From an uncultured Prevotella sp. (GTDB taxonomy: Bacteria; Bacteroidota; Bacteroidia; Bacteroidales; Bacteroidaceae), in assembly GCA_900316295.1 (NCBI GenBank), contig ONCJ01000004.1:38088-102087 (forward strand): a stretch of DNA of 64,000 nt. The letters are read 5' to 3'. Every line of letters begins with the position of its first letter. Position 1 is the stretch's first letter. The notes under the pieces are model-generated. The model was not told the DNA's origin. It searched no databases and worked only from the letters and a program-made list of their open reading frames with translations. Both the position numbers and the translations under genes were made by a program. Shown here one piece after another: positions 45,179 to 53,109 of this stretch.

Positions 45179-46708
45179 TCAGTATCCCACATTCTGTGCT
45201 ACATCAGGGTTGATATTCAGCACGCTGATAGGAATAGGGAGGAACACCTGCCAGTCGGCAATAGGATTCACTGTATAGGTGTATGCACTATAGAATGCCT
45301 CCGAAGCGAGATAGTTATTGATTGTCGTTGTGGCATTACCCCAGCGCAGCAGGTCGAACCATCTTTGGTTTTCAAACGCCAGTTCCATACGACGCTCCTT
45401 GCGTACCGCCTCACGGAAGTCGTACTTGTTAGAGAGGTCGGCAAGGGTGTACGGGTTGATTCCAGCACGTTCACGAATCATATTCAGATAGATCAGAGCC
45501 TCCGAACTTGGTCCATTCAACTCGTTGAGCAGCTCAGCATAGAGCAGGGCAATATCTCCTACACGGATGACGGGCCAGTCGCTCTCTCCATCAAACTGTG
45601 TTGTGACGGGATTGGTATATTTCTTACAATAGGTAGCCTCCACCCATGTATCTGTTGTGGCATTATAGTATCTCTGTGCTATATTAACATCAAAGCGGGT
45701 GTTGTCGCCTTCGTTGATATAGGTTGTAATGATATTGTCGCTCGGCGTATTATAGTTATTTGACGTACCGATGATGACATTGGCACCATTATTGATAGGA
45801 GCAAACATATTGCCAAAGGGCGAGCCCAGACCAACATTGCCCGAGAGATAGCGCACAGCGAAGATTATCTCGTTGTTCATCTCCTTATCTATGTCGAAGA
45901 TATCTGCAAACGGAACGAGGTCATCACCGCTACGTGGATTGCCCACACGACTGCTCTGTAGTACCTCACGACAGAGCGTAGCTGCCTCAGCATATTCGTC
46001 GTCACCAAGTTTGTAATGGGTCGCATAGACCTTAGCCAACAGCGCCTTTGCTGCAGTGAGGTCTGCACGTCCAAGGTTAGTACCGTCGAACGACTCTGGC
46101 AACAGACCTTCATAGACCACTTTCTCCAAGTCACCTTCAATGAGAGCATATACCTCTTCCACGGTAGATCGTTGCATGTTACGTGCCACGTCTGACGGAG
46201 TCTTCGATGTCACGATGAACACTGGTCCCCACAAGCGCACGAGGTTGAAATACTCCAGCGAACGGAGGAAGAGAGCCTCTCCCTCATATTGATTGCGCAA
46301 CGTCTCATCACCGACAACATCTAGATGAGCCAAGACATTATTGACACGTGCAATGGTAGCATAGCAACCATTCCAGTAGCTGGTCACCCAGTCATGTTCA
46401 GCACCAATAGTGCTCTGGTCAAGCTGTTCTACCAGCTTCGTGGTGTTCGACGTGGAATTATTTCCATACATACGGGCATTGTCAGAACGTAGTTCTGTGA
46501 CAGCCCACTCGTATTCCATCACATTGTGTAATCCGTTGTAGCATCCCATCAGCAGAGTATTCATCGAGGGGGCATCTTTGACAAAGTCCTCGTTGGTTAC
46601 TTCTGAATAGGGAGTCTGATCAAGACTACATGCTGTCAGGAACAGCGACATTATCATTGCAGCAAATCCTGCTGTTCCTACCTTATTATATATATAGTGC
46701 TTTTTCAT
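45179..46708 (-). CDS. SusD/RagB-like glycan-binding lipoprotein
   Basis: A 509-residue outer-membrane lipoprotein that caps a SusC channel and binds the glycan. The start at 46708 gives MKKHYIYNKVGTAG with lipobox LFLTAC; a longer in-frame start exists at 46726. The SusD N-terminal part has NTLLMGCYNGLHNV and YEGEALFLRSLEYFNLVRLWG (TPR-like helices), and the C-terminal part has VIRVGDIALLYAELLNELNG and ERRMELAFENQRWFDLLRWG, the strongest family signatures. It pairs with the SusC gene 66 bp upstream. Confidence 0.95.
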   Translation of the reverse strand: MKKHYIYNKVGTAGFAAMIMSLFLTACSLDQTPYSEVTNEDFVKDAPSMNTLLMGCYNGLHNVMEYEWAVTELRSDNARMYGNNSTSNTTKLVEQLDQSTIGAEHDWVTSYWNGCYATIARVNNVLAHLDVVGDETLRNQYEGEALFLRSLEYFNLVRLWGPVFIVTSKTPSDVARNMQRSTVEEVYALIEGDLEKVVYEGLLPESFDGTNLGRADLTAAKALLAKVYATHYKLGDDEYAEAATLCREVLQSSRVGNPRSGDDLVPFADIFDIDKEMNNEIIFAVRYLSGNVGLGSPFGNMFAPINNGANVIIGTSNNYNTPSDNIITTYINEGDNTRFDVNIAQRYYNATTDTWVEATYCKKYTNPVTTQFDGESDWPVIRVGDIALLYAELLNELNGPSSEALIYLNMIRERAGINPYTLADLSNKYDFREAVRKERRMELAFENQRWFDLLRWGNATTTINNYLASEAFYSAYTYTVNPIADWQVFLPIPISVLNINPDVAQNVGY

Positions 46709-46726
46709 GGTTTCTTCCATTATCAA

Positions 46727-46770
46727 TTATCCATTTTCAATTATCAATTGTCCATTTTTAATTGTCCAAC
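46727..46770. repeat. Tandem CAATTATCC-word spacer between susC and susD
   Basis: The gap holds repeated words of the type caattatccatttt / caattgtccatttttaattgtcc, with partial palindromes (tcaattga-like). Related to the palindrome found inside the PL6 tail at 29586-29606. Confidence 0.65.
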
Positions 46771-46774
46771 TGTC

Positions 46775-49700
46775 TTAGAATGTAATATCAAATCCTGCTG
46801 AGATGGTGGATGTCAGTGGGAATCCTCCTCGCTGATAACCGTCAATCATCGCACTGGTATATGGTCCCGACTTCATGCGCGACTCGGGGTTAATGCCGCG
46901 ATAGCCGTCACTCCAGATATATAGCAGGTTGCTGCCTGAGAGATAGAAGCGCAGACTGGACAGATGGCACTTACGTGTCAGTTGTTTTGGCAGCGTGTAG
47001 CCAAGCGTCAGATTGCGCAGACACATATATGAAGCGTTCTCCAGAGGATAGTTGGTCAGGCAGATGTTAGATCCCACATTCTCGTATGGTGTATGACCAT
47101 TGCCTGGATGCTCGGCGCTCACCCAACGCCCCTTGGTATATGCCTTGTTGTAGCGTTTTGTCTCGTTATAATATACATCACCATTGTAGACTGTAATGCC
47201 CTGTACTCCCTGAATGAGGAACGATAAGTCAAAGTCCTTATACTGGAAGGTGTTGTTGATACCCCATGTGAAGTCGGGATAAGGATTGCCAAGAGGTACA
47301 CGGTCTTCAGCTGTGAGCTGATTGTCTTTGTTGACATCCTGTATGCGTAGACCACCAGGAACATCCTGTGGGAAATGAGGATTTGCCTCTATCTCTTCCT
47401 GAGAGTTCCATACGCCAATGGCACGATAGCCATAGTATTGTATCAACGGAGAACCCACCTTGGCGATGTAGCACTCATTACGCTCACCCAAGGTTATCAT
47501 CTGCTGCTCGCCACCAATTTCCAACAGTTTGTTACGTGAAAGCGAGAAGTTGAAGCTGGTGTCCCAGGTGAAGTTGCGGTTGCGAATGTTACGTGTGTCA
47601 AGTTGTATCTCCACACCCTTGTTGCTCACCTTTCCTATGTTGTTCCAGAAATAGGTGTAGCCTGTAAATGACTGGGTAGGTTGCTCGAAGAGCAGCGAAC
47701 GTGTCACTGAGTAGTAAGCATCCACAGACAGACTTATACGATTCTTGAACAGTCCTAAGTCGAGACCGAAGTTGTACTCGTCGGTCTTCTCCCATGTGAT
47801 GTTTCGGTTGGCAAGTGTCTCTGAGGTGTTAGCAGAACCATTCACCAGAGCTCCGTTGCCTGGTCCCAGCACATAGTTGGCACCATTGAGTACCTCCATT
47901 GCTGCCTGATACTGTATGCGGTTATTACCCGTCACACCGTATGAAGCACGTAACTTCAGATTGGATATCACGTCGATATTCTTCATGAACTTCTCCTCGC
48001 TCACACGCCAACCCACCGATACTGATGGGAACCATGCGTTGCGCTTGCCTGTGGCAAAGAGTGATGAGCGGTCGAGACGAAGAGATGCCGACAGGAGATA
48101 CCTTCCAAGATAGCTGTAGTTGACACGACCGAGCCATGACTGCAATACTACGTTGGGATAGCGGAAGGTTCCCGTTCCAGCGGTGTTGCCATTGCCTTCC
48201 TTTGCCAACTCGTAGATAGTAGCTGCGTTCAGCGTCTTTATATTGTCTGTGGCAAAACCAGTCGCAGTCTCATATACTCGCTGGTTACGGGTCCACTCTA
48301 CGGTATAACCCAACAGGGCGTCGATGGTGTGCTCCTTGCTCTTACCGAAATCTAGATGATAGTTCAGGGTGTTTTCCGTAAGGAAGTCTACATACAACGT
48401 ACTTGAATATGTAGCATTGCTTGCCTCTCCATCCCTGGTGGCATTCTTGTTACCATAATAATATGCTGGGCTGAAACGTACGTTCACACCATTCGAGGTC
48501 TTAAACTGCAATCCCTTGGCAAGGTCTACAGTAAGGTATATGCTTGCAAGACCCTGGAAGTCCTCACTCCATCGCTTGGTGTTTGCCATCACACTGGCAG
48601 GGTTGTTGTTTACCGAAGAGAATGGATTTGGCTTCTCCATCGTAGGATTACCCTCGTCGTCGACGGGTCCTGTAGGAGTCTCTACCTGTGTGAAGTGGCT
48701 ACCACGTGCAAAACCAGTATATCCCGTGAGACCTGTGGTATATTCGTTGTGCATCACTGGCAGGAATGACGGTGTACGATAGAAGTCAATGAAATTGTTC
48801 TTCGGACGACGCATCTTCTTGTATGTACCCGAGAGGTTGACTCCCATCGTCACGGTGTTCGACAGTTTGGTGTCGAGTCGTGAACGGAAGTTGATCTTGT
48901 CAAACTCGTTCTGCTTCATGATACCCTGGTCCTTAGTATAGGCTGCCGACACGAAGTATTTTGTCTCCTTGCGACCACCAGAGATACTGAACTGTGCATT
49001 GGTGATGGTAGCCGTACCACGCAGTCCCTCCTTCTGCCAGTTTGTCGAACCAATCATCTCGTCAAGATAGGCTGAGCCGCGTGCCTGTCTTGTCGGCTCT
49101 GGACCACCCATCTCATACTCACGCTGCTGTAGCTCATACCACTCTGTCGAGGTCATCATGTCATGCAGCTTGTAGGCGTGCTTGTAGCCTTGGTAGAACT
49201 TGAAGGAGTACTTCGGTTTGTCTGGTGAACCACTCTTTGTCGTTATCATGATAACTCCATTGGCAGCCCTCGAACCATAGATAGCTGCCGAGGCAGCATC
49301 CTTCAGAATCTCTATTGACTTGATGTCGTTGGCGTTAATCTGCGAAAGACCACCTGCCACGGGGAACCCGTCAATAATCACCAACGGCTCGCTGTCGGCT
49401 GAGATAGAACCTGTACCACGTACTCGGATCGACGGCATTACTCCAACCTCGGACGTCTGATTGGTAACCGTCAGACCTGTCATCATACCCTGAAGAGCAG
49501 TGGTGACGTCGCTGACAGGCGCATTGATAAGAGTCTCACCCTCCAGTTTAGAGATTGAACCTGTGAGATGTGACTTCTGTTGGGTACCATAGCCTATGAC
49601 TATTGTCTCATCCAACAGTGTAGCATCTTCTACCAATGTCACATCGATAGTCTTCTGATTGCCCACAATGACAGCCTGATCGGAATAGCCAACGTAAGAA

Positions 49701-49927
49701 AAAATCAGAATCGACTTCTTGTTGGGCACCGTGATAGTGTACTTTCCGTCATTGTCGGTAACAGTACCTGTAGGCACTTTGGCATCCTTGACCACTACTG
49801 TCGCACCAACAAGCGGACCCATGTTGTCTGTCACCGTTCCGGTGATGACTTGCTGCGCATAGATGCTCGCTGTAGTCATCAGCACAGCAAATAGCATCAA
49901 AGCTCGTTGTTTTAGGGTTTGTTTCAT
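46775..49927 (-). CDS. SusC/RagA-like TonB-dependent outer membrane transporter
   Basis: A 1050-residue outer-membrane transporter. It has a signal peptide (ending SIYAQ, about residue 25), a carboxypeptidase-D-like beta-sandwich (about 27-110: VITGTVTDNMGPLVGATVVVKD), a TonB-box-like ETIVIGYGTQQKSHLTGSI, a plug domain (about 120-240: VRGTGSISADSEPLVIIDGFPV, SIEILKDAASAAIYGSRAANG) and a 22-strand barrel ending SAGFDITF with a terminal Phe. It lacks an N-terminal STN signalling domain, so control through an anti-sigma factor is unlikely. It is first gene of the alginate operon, with a promoter at 49994-50023 overlapped by a putative operator. Confidence 0.96.
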   Translation of the reverse strand: MKQTLKQRALMLFAVLMTTASIYAQQVITGTVTDNMGPLVGATVVVKDAKVPTGTVTDNDGKYTITVPNKKSILIFSYVGYSDQAVIVGNQKTIDVTLVEDATLLDETIVIGYGTQQKSHLTGSISKLEGETLINAPVSDVTTALQGMMTGLTVTNQTSEVGVMPSIRVRGTGSISADSEPLVIIDGFPVAGGLSQINANDIKSIEILKDAASAAIYGSRAANGVIMITTKSGSPDKPKYSFKFYQGYKHAYKLHDMMTSTEWYELQQREYEMGGPEPTRQARGSAYLDEMIGSTNWQKEGLRGTATITNAQFSISGGRKETKYFVSAAYTKDQGIMKQNEFDKINFRSRLDTKLSNTVTMGVNLSGTYKKMRRPKNNFIDFYRTPSFLPVMHNEYTTGLTGYTGFARGSHFTQVETPTGPVDDEGNPTMEKPNPFSSVNNNPASVMANTKRWSEDFQGLASIYLTVDLAKGLQFKTSNGVNVRFSPAYYYGNKNATRDGEASNATYSSTLYVDFLTENTLNYHLDFGKSKEHTIDALLGYTVEWTRNQRVYETATGFATDNIKTLNAATIYELAKEGNGNTAGTGTFRYPNVVLQSWLGRVNYSYLGRYLLSASLRLDRSSLFATGKRNAWFPSVSVGWRVSEEKFMKNIDVISNLKLRASYGVTGNNRIQYQAAMEVLNGANYVLGPGNGALVNGSANTSETLANRNITWEKTDEYNFGLDLGLFKNRISLSVDAYYSVTRSLLFEQPTQSFTGYTYFWNNIGKVSNKGVEIQLDTRNIRNRNFTWDTSFNFSLSRNKLLEIGGEQQMITLGERNECYIAKVGSPLIQYYGYRAIGVWNSQEEIEANPHFPQDVPGGLRIQDVNKDNQLTAEDRVPLGNPYPDFTWGINNTFQYKDFDLSFLIQGVQGITVYNGDVYYNETKRYNKAYTKGRWVSAEHPGNGHTPYENVGSNICLTNYPLENASYMCLRNLTLGYTLPKQLTRKCHLSSLRFYLSGSNLLYIWSDGYRGINPESRMKSGPYTSAMIDGYQRGGFPLTSTISAGFDITF

Positions 49928-49993
49928 AGGAATATGATTTTAAGTTTTGTAATTAGTTTTCAGGTTTTCGACACTTCTTCATCCTTTCATTTG

Positions 49994-50023
49994 CAAATAT
50001 AGAAAACAAAATTGGTACACCAA
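49994..50023 (-). promoter_or_regulatory. Promoter of the susC-led alginate operon
   Basis: Minus-strand TATATTTG (49994-50001) with the TTG of a -33 box at 50021-50023 after 19 bp; expected leader about 60 nt before the susC start. The -33 element overlaps the first palindrome at 50012-50023. Confidence 0.68.
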
Positions 50024-50039
50024 CCATTCTGGTATACCA
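50012..50039. promoter_or_regulatory. Putative operator pair (GntR/FadR-type palindromes)
   Basis: Two similar palindromes: TTGGTACACCAA (50012-50023) and TGGTATACCA within tctggtataccaat (50028-50041), centres 17 bp apart. Both fit the TGGTxxACCA half-site pattern of FadR-subfamily GntR regulators, and the second matches the core of the enterobacterial UxuR/ExuR box as I remember it. They lie between susC and the divergent GntR gene and overlap the susC -33 box, as expected for repression. Confidence 0.65.
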
Positions 50040-50112
50040 ATTATATTTTCTTAACTTTTTAGTTATGTTGTTAACGTAAACGGAGAGTATTTACTTAATA
50101 AATATAAAATCT

Positions 50113-50145
50113 TTTGGAACTTAAATACAAAAATACTTAGCTTTG
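50113..50145 (+). promoter_or_regulatory. Promoter of the GntR regulator gene
   Basis: TTTG (50113-50116), 21-bp spacer, TAGCTTTG (50138-50145), 22 bp before the ATG at 50168. The operator pair is about 75 bp upstream, so autoregulation is possible but would not act by direct overlap. Confidence 0.65.
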
Positions 50146-50167
50146 CAACCAATAAAACCAATCTACT

Positions 50168-50896
50168 ATGTCAGCTGATCACAATGGAGACTTCACTCCT
50201 GTAGACAAAGTTATCAAATATATTCAGGAGGCAATAACCAACAAAGAATACCTTCCTGGCGACCGACTGCCTGCAGAAAGGAAACTTTCGGAGATACTTG
50301 GCGTAGGCAGGCCACACATAAGAAAGGCCATACAAAGATTGGAAATGTATGGCATCGTGAGGACTATGCCTCAGAGTGGCACTTTTATTGCTGCCTTCAG
50401 CAAGGAACAGATGGAGAACATGGTGTCGGAGACTCTCAAAGTGAGCAAGTATGACTTCTACAGTCTCGTGTACGTACGTGTACTATTAGAAATTGAGGTA
50501 TGCAAACTGGCAGCAAAAAATCGTACCGAGGAAGACCTTAAAGCTATCGAAGAGGCTGTCAACACATGGGAAAACAACAGTGATGAAAAAAACAGAGTGA
50601 GAAACGACTTCGCTATTCACAAGGCCATCGCACGTAGCTCACACAACCCTGTACTCAGTTCGCTACTATCTATCGTCACCCCCGACATCATGAAATACTA
50701 CCACAGGTTCCAGTTCTGTATCTCGCCAGAACGAATGGTCATAACCGAACACAGGGAGTTTCTTGAGAAAATCAGGCAACGTGACGTTGACGGAATGAAA
50801 GAACTGGTGCTGAGACACCTGCACAACCTAATCCTCTTTGCCCGCGAGAAGGCTGGCAAAGAGGTTCCAAACTTCAATTTCGAGGGAATAGAATAG
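50168..50896 (+). CDS. GntR/FadR-family transcriptional regulator
   Basis: A 242-residue regulator with an N-terminal winged helix-turn-helix (about 12-78: EYLPGDRLPAERKLSEILGV, SRxxIRKAIQRLE-type GRPHIRKAIQRLEMYGIV, MPQSGTFI) and a C-terminal all-helical FCD ligand domain (about 95-230) with the metal-binding Asp and His residues in NDFAIHKAIARSS, EHREFLEK and VLRHLHN. Divergent orientation from the alginate operon with palindromes between them points to local control, the signal probably being DEH or KDG. A strong terminator follows. Role inferred from position. Confidence 0.9.
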   Translation: MSADHNGDFTPVDKVIKYIQEAITNKEYLPGDRLPAERKLSEILGVGRPHIRKAIQRLEMYGIVRTMPQSGTFIAAFSKEQMENMVSETLKVSKYDFYSLVYVRVLLEIEVCKLAAKNRTEEDLKAIEEAVNTWENNSDEKNRVRNDFAIHKAIARSSHNPVLSSLLSIVTPDIMKYYHRFQFCISPERMVITEHREFLEKIRQRDVDGMKELVLRHLHNLILFAREKAGKEVPNFNFEGIE

Positions 50897-50925
50897 AAGG
50901 AGGCTATCTGCCTCCTTCTGTTTTT
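50895..50925 (+). terminator. Intrinsic terminator of the GntR regulator gene
   Basis: AGAAGGAGGC (50895-50904) pairs perfectly with GCCTCCTTCT (50910-50919) around TATCT and is followed by GTTTTT. It overlaps the stop codon by two bases and separates the gene from the convergent kduD. Confidence 0.87.
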
Positions 50926-50943
50926 CTTCTAAACCCCCTCTGC

Positions 50944-51753
50944 TTACTTAGGCTGCTTGCCGATGTAAGCAAGGATACCACCATCTACATAGAGTACATG
51001 TCCGTTGACTGCATCCGATGCTTTTGATGCGAGGAATACTGCTGGACCACCGAGCTCTGATGGGTCGAGCCAGCGACCTGCTGGGGTCTTTGCGCAGATG
51101 AAGCTGTCGAATGGGTGACGGCTGCCGTCTGGCTGACGCTCACGCAGAGGAGCTGTCTGTGGAGTAGCGATGTAGCCAGGACCAATACCGTTACACTGGA
51201 TGTTGTACTCGCCATACTCTGAGCAGATGTTGCGAGTCAGCATCTTCAGACCGCCCTTGGCTGCTGCGTATGCGCTGACTGTCTCACGACCGAGCTCAGA
51301 CATCATTGAGCAGATATTGATAATCTTACCCTCCTTACGCTCCATCATCTCTGGCAGAACGGCAGAGGCAACGATGAATGGTGCCACGAGGTCTACGTCG
51401 ATGACCTGCTGGAACTCAGCACGCTTCATCTCATGCATAGGAATGCGCTTGATGATACCAGCATTGTTTACGAGGATGTCAATCTGACCTACCTCGGCAT
51501 GGATCTTCTCTACGAGTGCCTTCACGTCGTCCTCCTTGGTCACGTCGCACACATAGCCATGTACGTTCTCGATGCCAGCCTCCTTATAGTTGGCAAGACC
51601 ACGCTCGAGAGCTGCCTCGTTGATGTCGTTGAAGATGATGTTCTTAATACCCGCCTCAACAAAAGCTTTTGCGATGTTGAAGCCAATACCGTAAGATGCA
51701 CCAGTAATCCATGCATTCTTACCTTCCAGTGAAAAGTTCTGTAAATTAGCCAT
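50944..51753 (-). CDS. kduD: SDR oxidoreductase, 2-dehydro-3-deoxy-D-gluconate 5-dehydrogenase / gluconate 5-dehydrogenase type
   Basis: A 269-residue short-chain dehydrogenase. The cofactor motif is TGASYGIG (residues 18-25), then NNAG, and the active site is Ser in NICSMMSELG and Tyr/Lys in SAYAAAKGG. C-terminal LYVDGGILAYIG is typical of the KduD/Ga5DH group. Partnered with kduI 171 bp upstream on the same strand, it should interconvert 3-deoxy-D-glycero-2,5-hexodiulosonate (DKII) and KDG. The spacer between them is packed with ATTACGC repeats, so separate promoters cannot be ruled out. Confidence 0.87.
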   Translation of the reverse strand: MANLQNFSLEGKNAWITGASYGIGFNIAKAFVEAGIKNIIFNDINEAALERGLANYKEAGIENVHGYVCDVTKEDDVKALVEKIHAEVGQIDILVNNAGIIKRIPMHEMKRAEFQQVIDVDLVAPFIVASAVLPEMMERKEGKIINICSMMSELGRETVSAYAAAKGGLKMLTRNICSEYGEYNIQCNGIGPGYIATPQTAPLRERQPDGSRHPFDSFICAKTPAGRWLDPSELGGPAVFLASKASDAVNGHVLYVDGGILAYIGKQPK

Positions 51754-51802
51754 TTTATTAGTTGTTTATGTTATAATGTGAAATGTAATTACGTTGAATA
51801 TT

Positions 51803-51924
51803 ATTAAATTACGCATTATGCATTATGAATTACGCATTACGCATTCTTGCGCCGCTCCGCTCTGCAAGCGAGCAAAGCTCGAGTCCGCATTACGCATTAC
51901 GCATTACGCATTACGCATTATGCA
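51803..51924. repeat. ATTACGC-word repeat block with internal hairpin
   Basis: Copies of attacgca/attatgca flank a GC-rich centre (51845-51885) with short inverted repeats such as gagcaaagctc. It occupies nearly the whole kduI-kduD gap. No gene or promoter consensus seen. Confidence 0.75.
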
Positions 51925-52767
51925 CTACCTTAGCTCTTTTATAGCAAAGAAGTCTTGGTCGCCATAGTCAAGGTTCTCGCCTCCCATACCCCAGATGAAC
52001 GTATAGTTGTGAGTGGCAGCAGCCGAGTGGATGCTCCATTCTGGCGAGAGCACCGCCTGATGGTTGCCCATCCAGATATGGCGCGTCTCCGTAGGCTCAC
52101 CCATGAAATGGCATACAGCCTGATCCTCGGGCAGCTCGAAGTAGAAGTACGCCTCCATGCGGCGACTATGCACATGAGCCGGCATCGTGTTCCATACACT
52201 ACCTGGAGCCAACTCCGTCATTCCCATCTGCAGCTGACACGTCTTGAGCACCTGGTTTACCATCAGTTTGTTGATAGTACGCTCATTAGACATCTCCAGC
52301 GAACCCATGTGAGCCTGCTCGGCATCCTGCTTCGTTATCTTCGTTGTAGGATATGCCGTATGAGCAGGTGTGGAATTGATATAGAAAAGTGCTGGACTGT
52401 CGGCAGAGTCGCTACTGAAGGCCACCTCACGGTCGCCAGCACCAATATATAGTGCCTCCTTGTACCCAAGGGTATAGGTCTTGTCGCCAATTTTCACCTT
52501 GCCAGAGCCACCTACATTGAACACTCCGACCTCACGACGTGAAGTAAAAAACTTCGATTTCAACGGGTCAATAGCCTCAAGAGGGAGTTCCTCCTTGACT
52601 GGTTTGGCACCAGCCACCACCATTCGGTCATACATGGAATACACCATGTTCACCTCATCGTCAGCAAACAAAGTCTCAATCAGAAAGTCACGACGCAGCC
52701 GTGCTGTGTCATACTGCTTCACATCCTCAGGATGTGCCGCATAGCGGATTTCGTAATTGGTCTTCAT
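51925..52767 (-). CDS. kduI: 5-dehydro-4-deoxy-D-glucuronate isomerase
   Basis: Cytoplasmic cupin-fold isomerase, 280 residues, converting 5-keto-4-deoxyuronate (DKI) to DKII. I take the ATG at 52767 (MKTNYEIRYAAHPEDVKQYD), the standard KduI start; an upstream in-frame ATG at 52869 would run through the promoter and add a hydrophobic tail foreign to the family. Signatures include RRDFLIETLF, TSRREVGVFNVGG and the metal-binding TMPAHVHSRRMEAYFYFE (His residues and Glu). It is followed by kduD. Its own promoter lies at 52790-52823. Confidence 0.94.
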   Translation of the reverse strand: MKTNYEIRYAAHPEDVKQYDTARLRRDFLIETLFADDEVNMVYSMYDRMVVAGAKPVKEELPLEAIDPLKSKFFTSRREVGVFNVGGSGKVKIGDKTYTLGYKEALYIGAGDREVAFSSDSADSPALFYINSTPAHTAYPTTKITKQDAEQAHMGSLEMSNERTINKLMVNQVLKTCQLQMGMTELAPGSVWNTMPAHVHSRRMEAYFYFELPEDQAVCHFMGEPTETRHIWMGNHQAVLSPEWSIHSAAATHNYTFIWGMGGENLDYGDQDFFAIKELR

Positions 52768-52789
52768 AATGTTTAAAGTATATTTGGCA

Positions 52790-52823
52790 CAAAGATAGCA
52801 AAAAAATACTATCCATCGACAAA
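52790..52823 (-). promoter_or_regulatory. Promoter of kduI
   Basis: Minus-strand TATCTTTG (52790-52797) with TTTG (52820-52823) 22 bp upstream, 22 bp before the kduI ATG. Spacing is slightly longer than ideal. No TTGGT-ACCAA palindrome is nearby, so it may not share the susC control. Confidence 0.55.
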
Positions 52824-52874
52824 ATAATATATTAAAAAAACGTAACCACATTTTTGAGGTTACGTTCAAAATCG

Positions 52875-52945
52875 TTGTCCAAGGCGGATTCGAACCACCA
52901 CAAACAGAACCAAAACCTGTTGTGCTACCATTACACCATTGGACA
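52875..52945 (-). tRNA. tRNA-Gln(TTG)
   Basis: 71-nt cloverleaf on the minus strand. Acceptor TGTCCAA/TTGGACA with discriminator A, D arm GTG-CAC with AATGGTAG in the loop, anticodon stem ACAGG/TCTGT (one G-T) enclosing TTTTGGT, so the anticodon is TTG, and T arm GGTGG-TTCGAAT-CCGCC. The CCA end is not encoded, which is common in this phylum. It lies between kduI and a GH43 gene and is transcribed from a duplicated promoter. Confidence 0.95.
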
Positions 52946-52964
52946 AACTAGCATAAAAGCGGTG

Positions 52965-53016
52965 CAAAGGTACGATTAAGTGAGAGAAAAAACAAATTTT
53001 TATTTGATTTTTTCCA
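52965..53016 (-). promoter_or_regulatory. tRNA-Gln promoter, proximal copy of a 52-bp direct repeat
   Basis: Minus strand: TTTG (52993-52996), 20-bp spacer, TACCTTTG (52965-52972), ending 19 bp upstream of the tRNA 5' end. The block also holds an AT-rich imperfect inverted repeat (aaaaaacaaat / atttgatttttt). The 52 bp recur unchanged at 53040-53091. Confidence 0.75.
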
Positions 53017-53023
53017 AACGAGA

Positions 53024-53048
53024 GTACCTTCGACATCGTCAAAGGTAC
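53024..53048. repeat. Inverted repeat between the promoter copies
   Basis: GTACCTT (53024-53030) and AAGGTAC (53042-53048) with an inner GAC/GTC. It spans the junction into copy 2 and its TACCTTTG box. It could serve as a stem-loop after the GH43 gene. Confidence 0.55.
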
Positions 53049-53091
53049 GATTAAGTGAGAGAAAAAACAAATTTTTATTTGATTTTTTCCA
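53040..53091 (-). promoter_or_regulatory. tRNA-Gln promoter, distal copy of the 52-bp direct repeat
   Basis: Identical to 52965-53016: TTTG (53068-53071), 20-bp spacer, TACCTTTG (53040-53047). It begins 19 bp after the GH43 stop. Either both drive the tRNA or this copy is a residue of a recent tandem duplication. Confidence 0.72.
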
Positions 53092-53109
53092 TAGTTTTAA
53101 TAGCATTTG

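Noticed and set aside
52768-52869. N-terminal extension of KduI
   Set aside because: The 34 extra codons overlap the kduI promoter and give a hydrophobic stretch not found in KduI.
52875-52945. tRNA-Gln as an attachment site for an island carrying the alginate genes
   Set aside because: I searched by eye for a copy of the tRNA 3' end near 28 kb, at the other edge of the locus, and found none. The 52-bp repeat is upstream of the tRNA, not at its 3' end.
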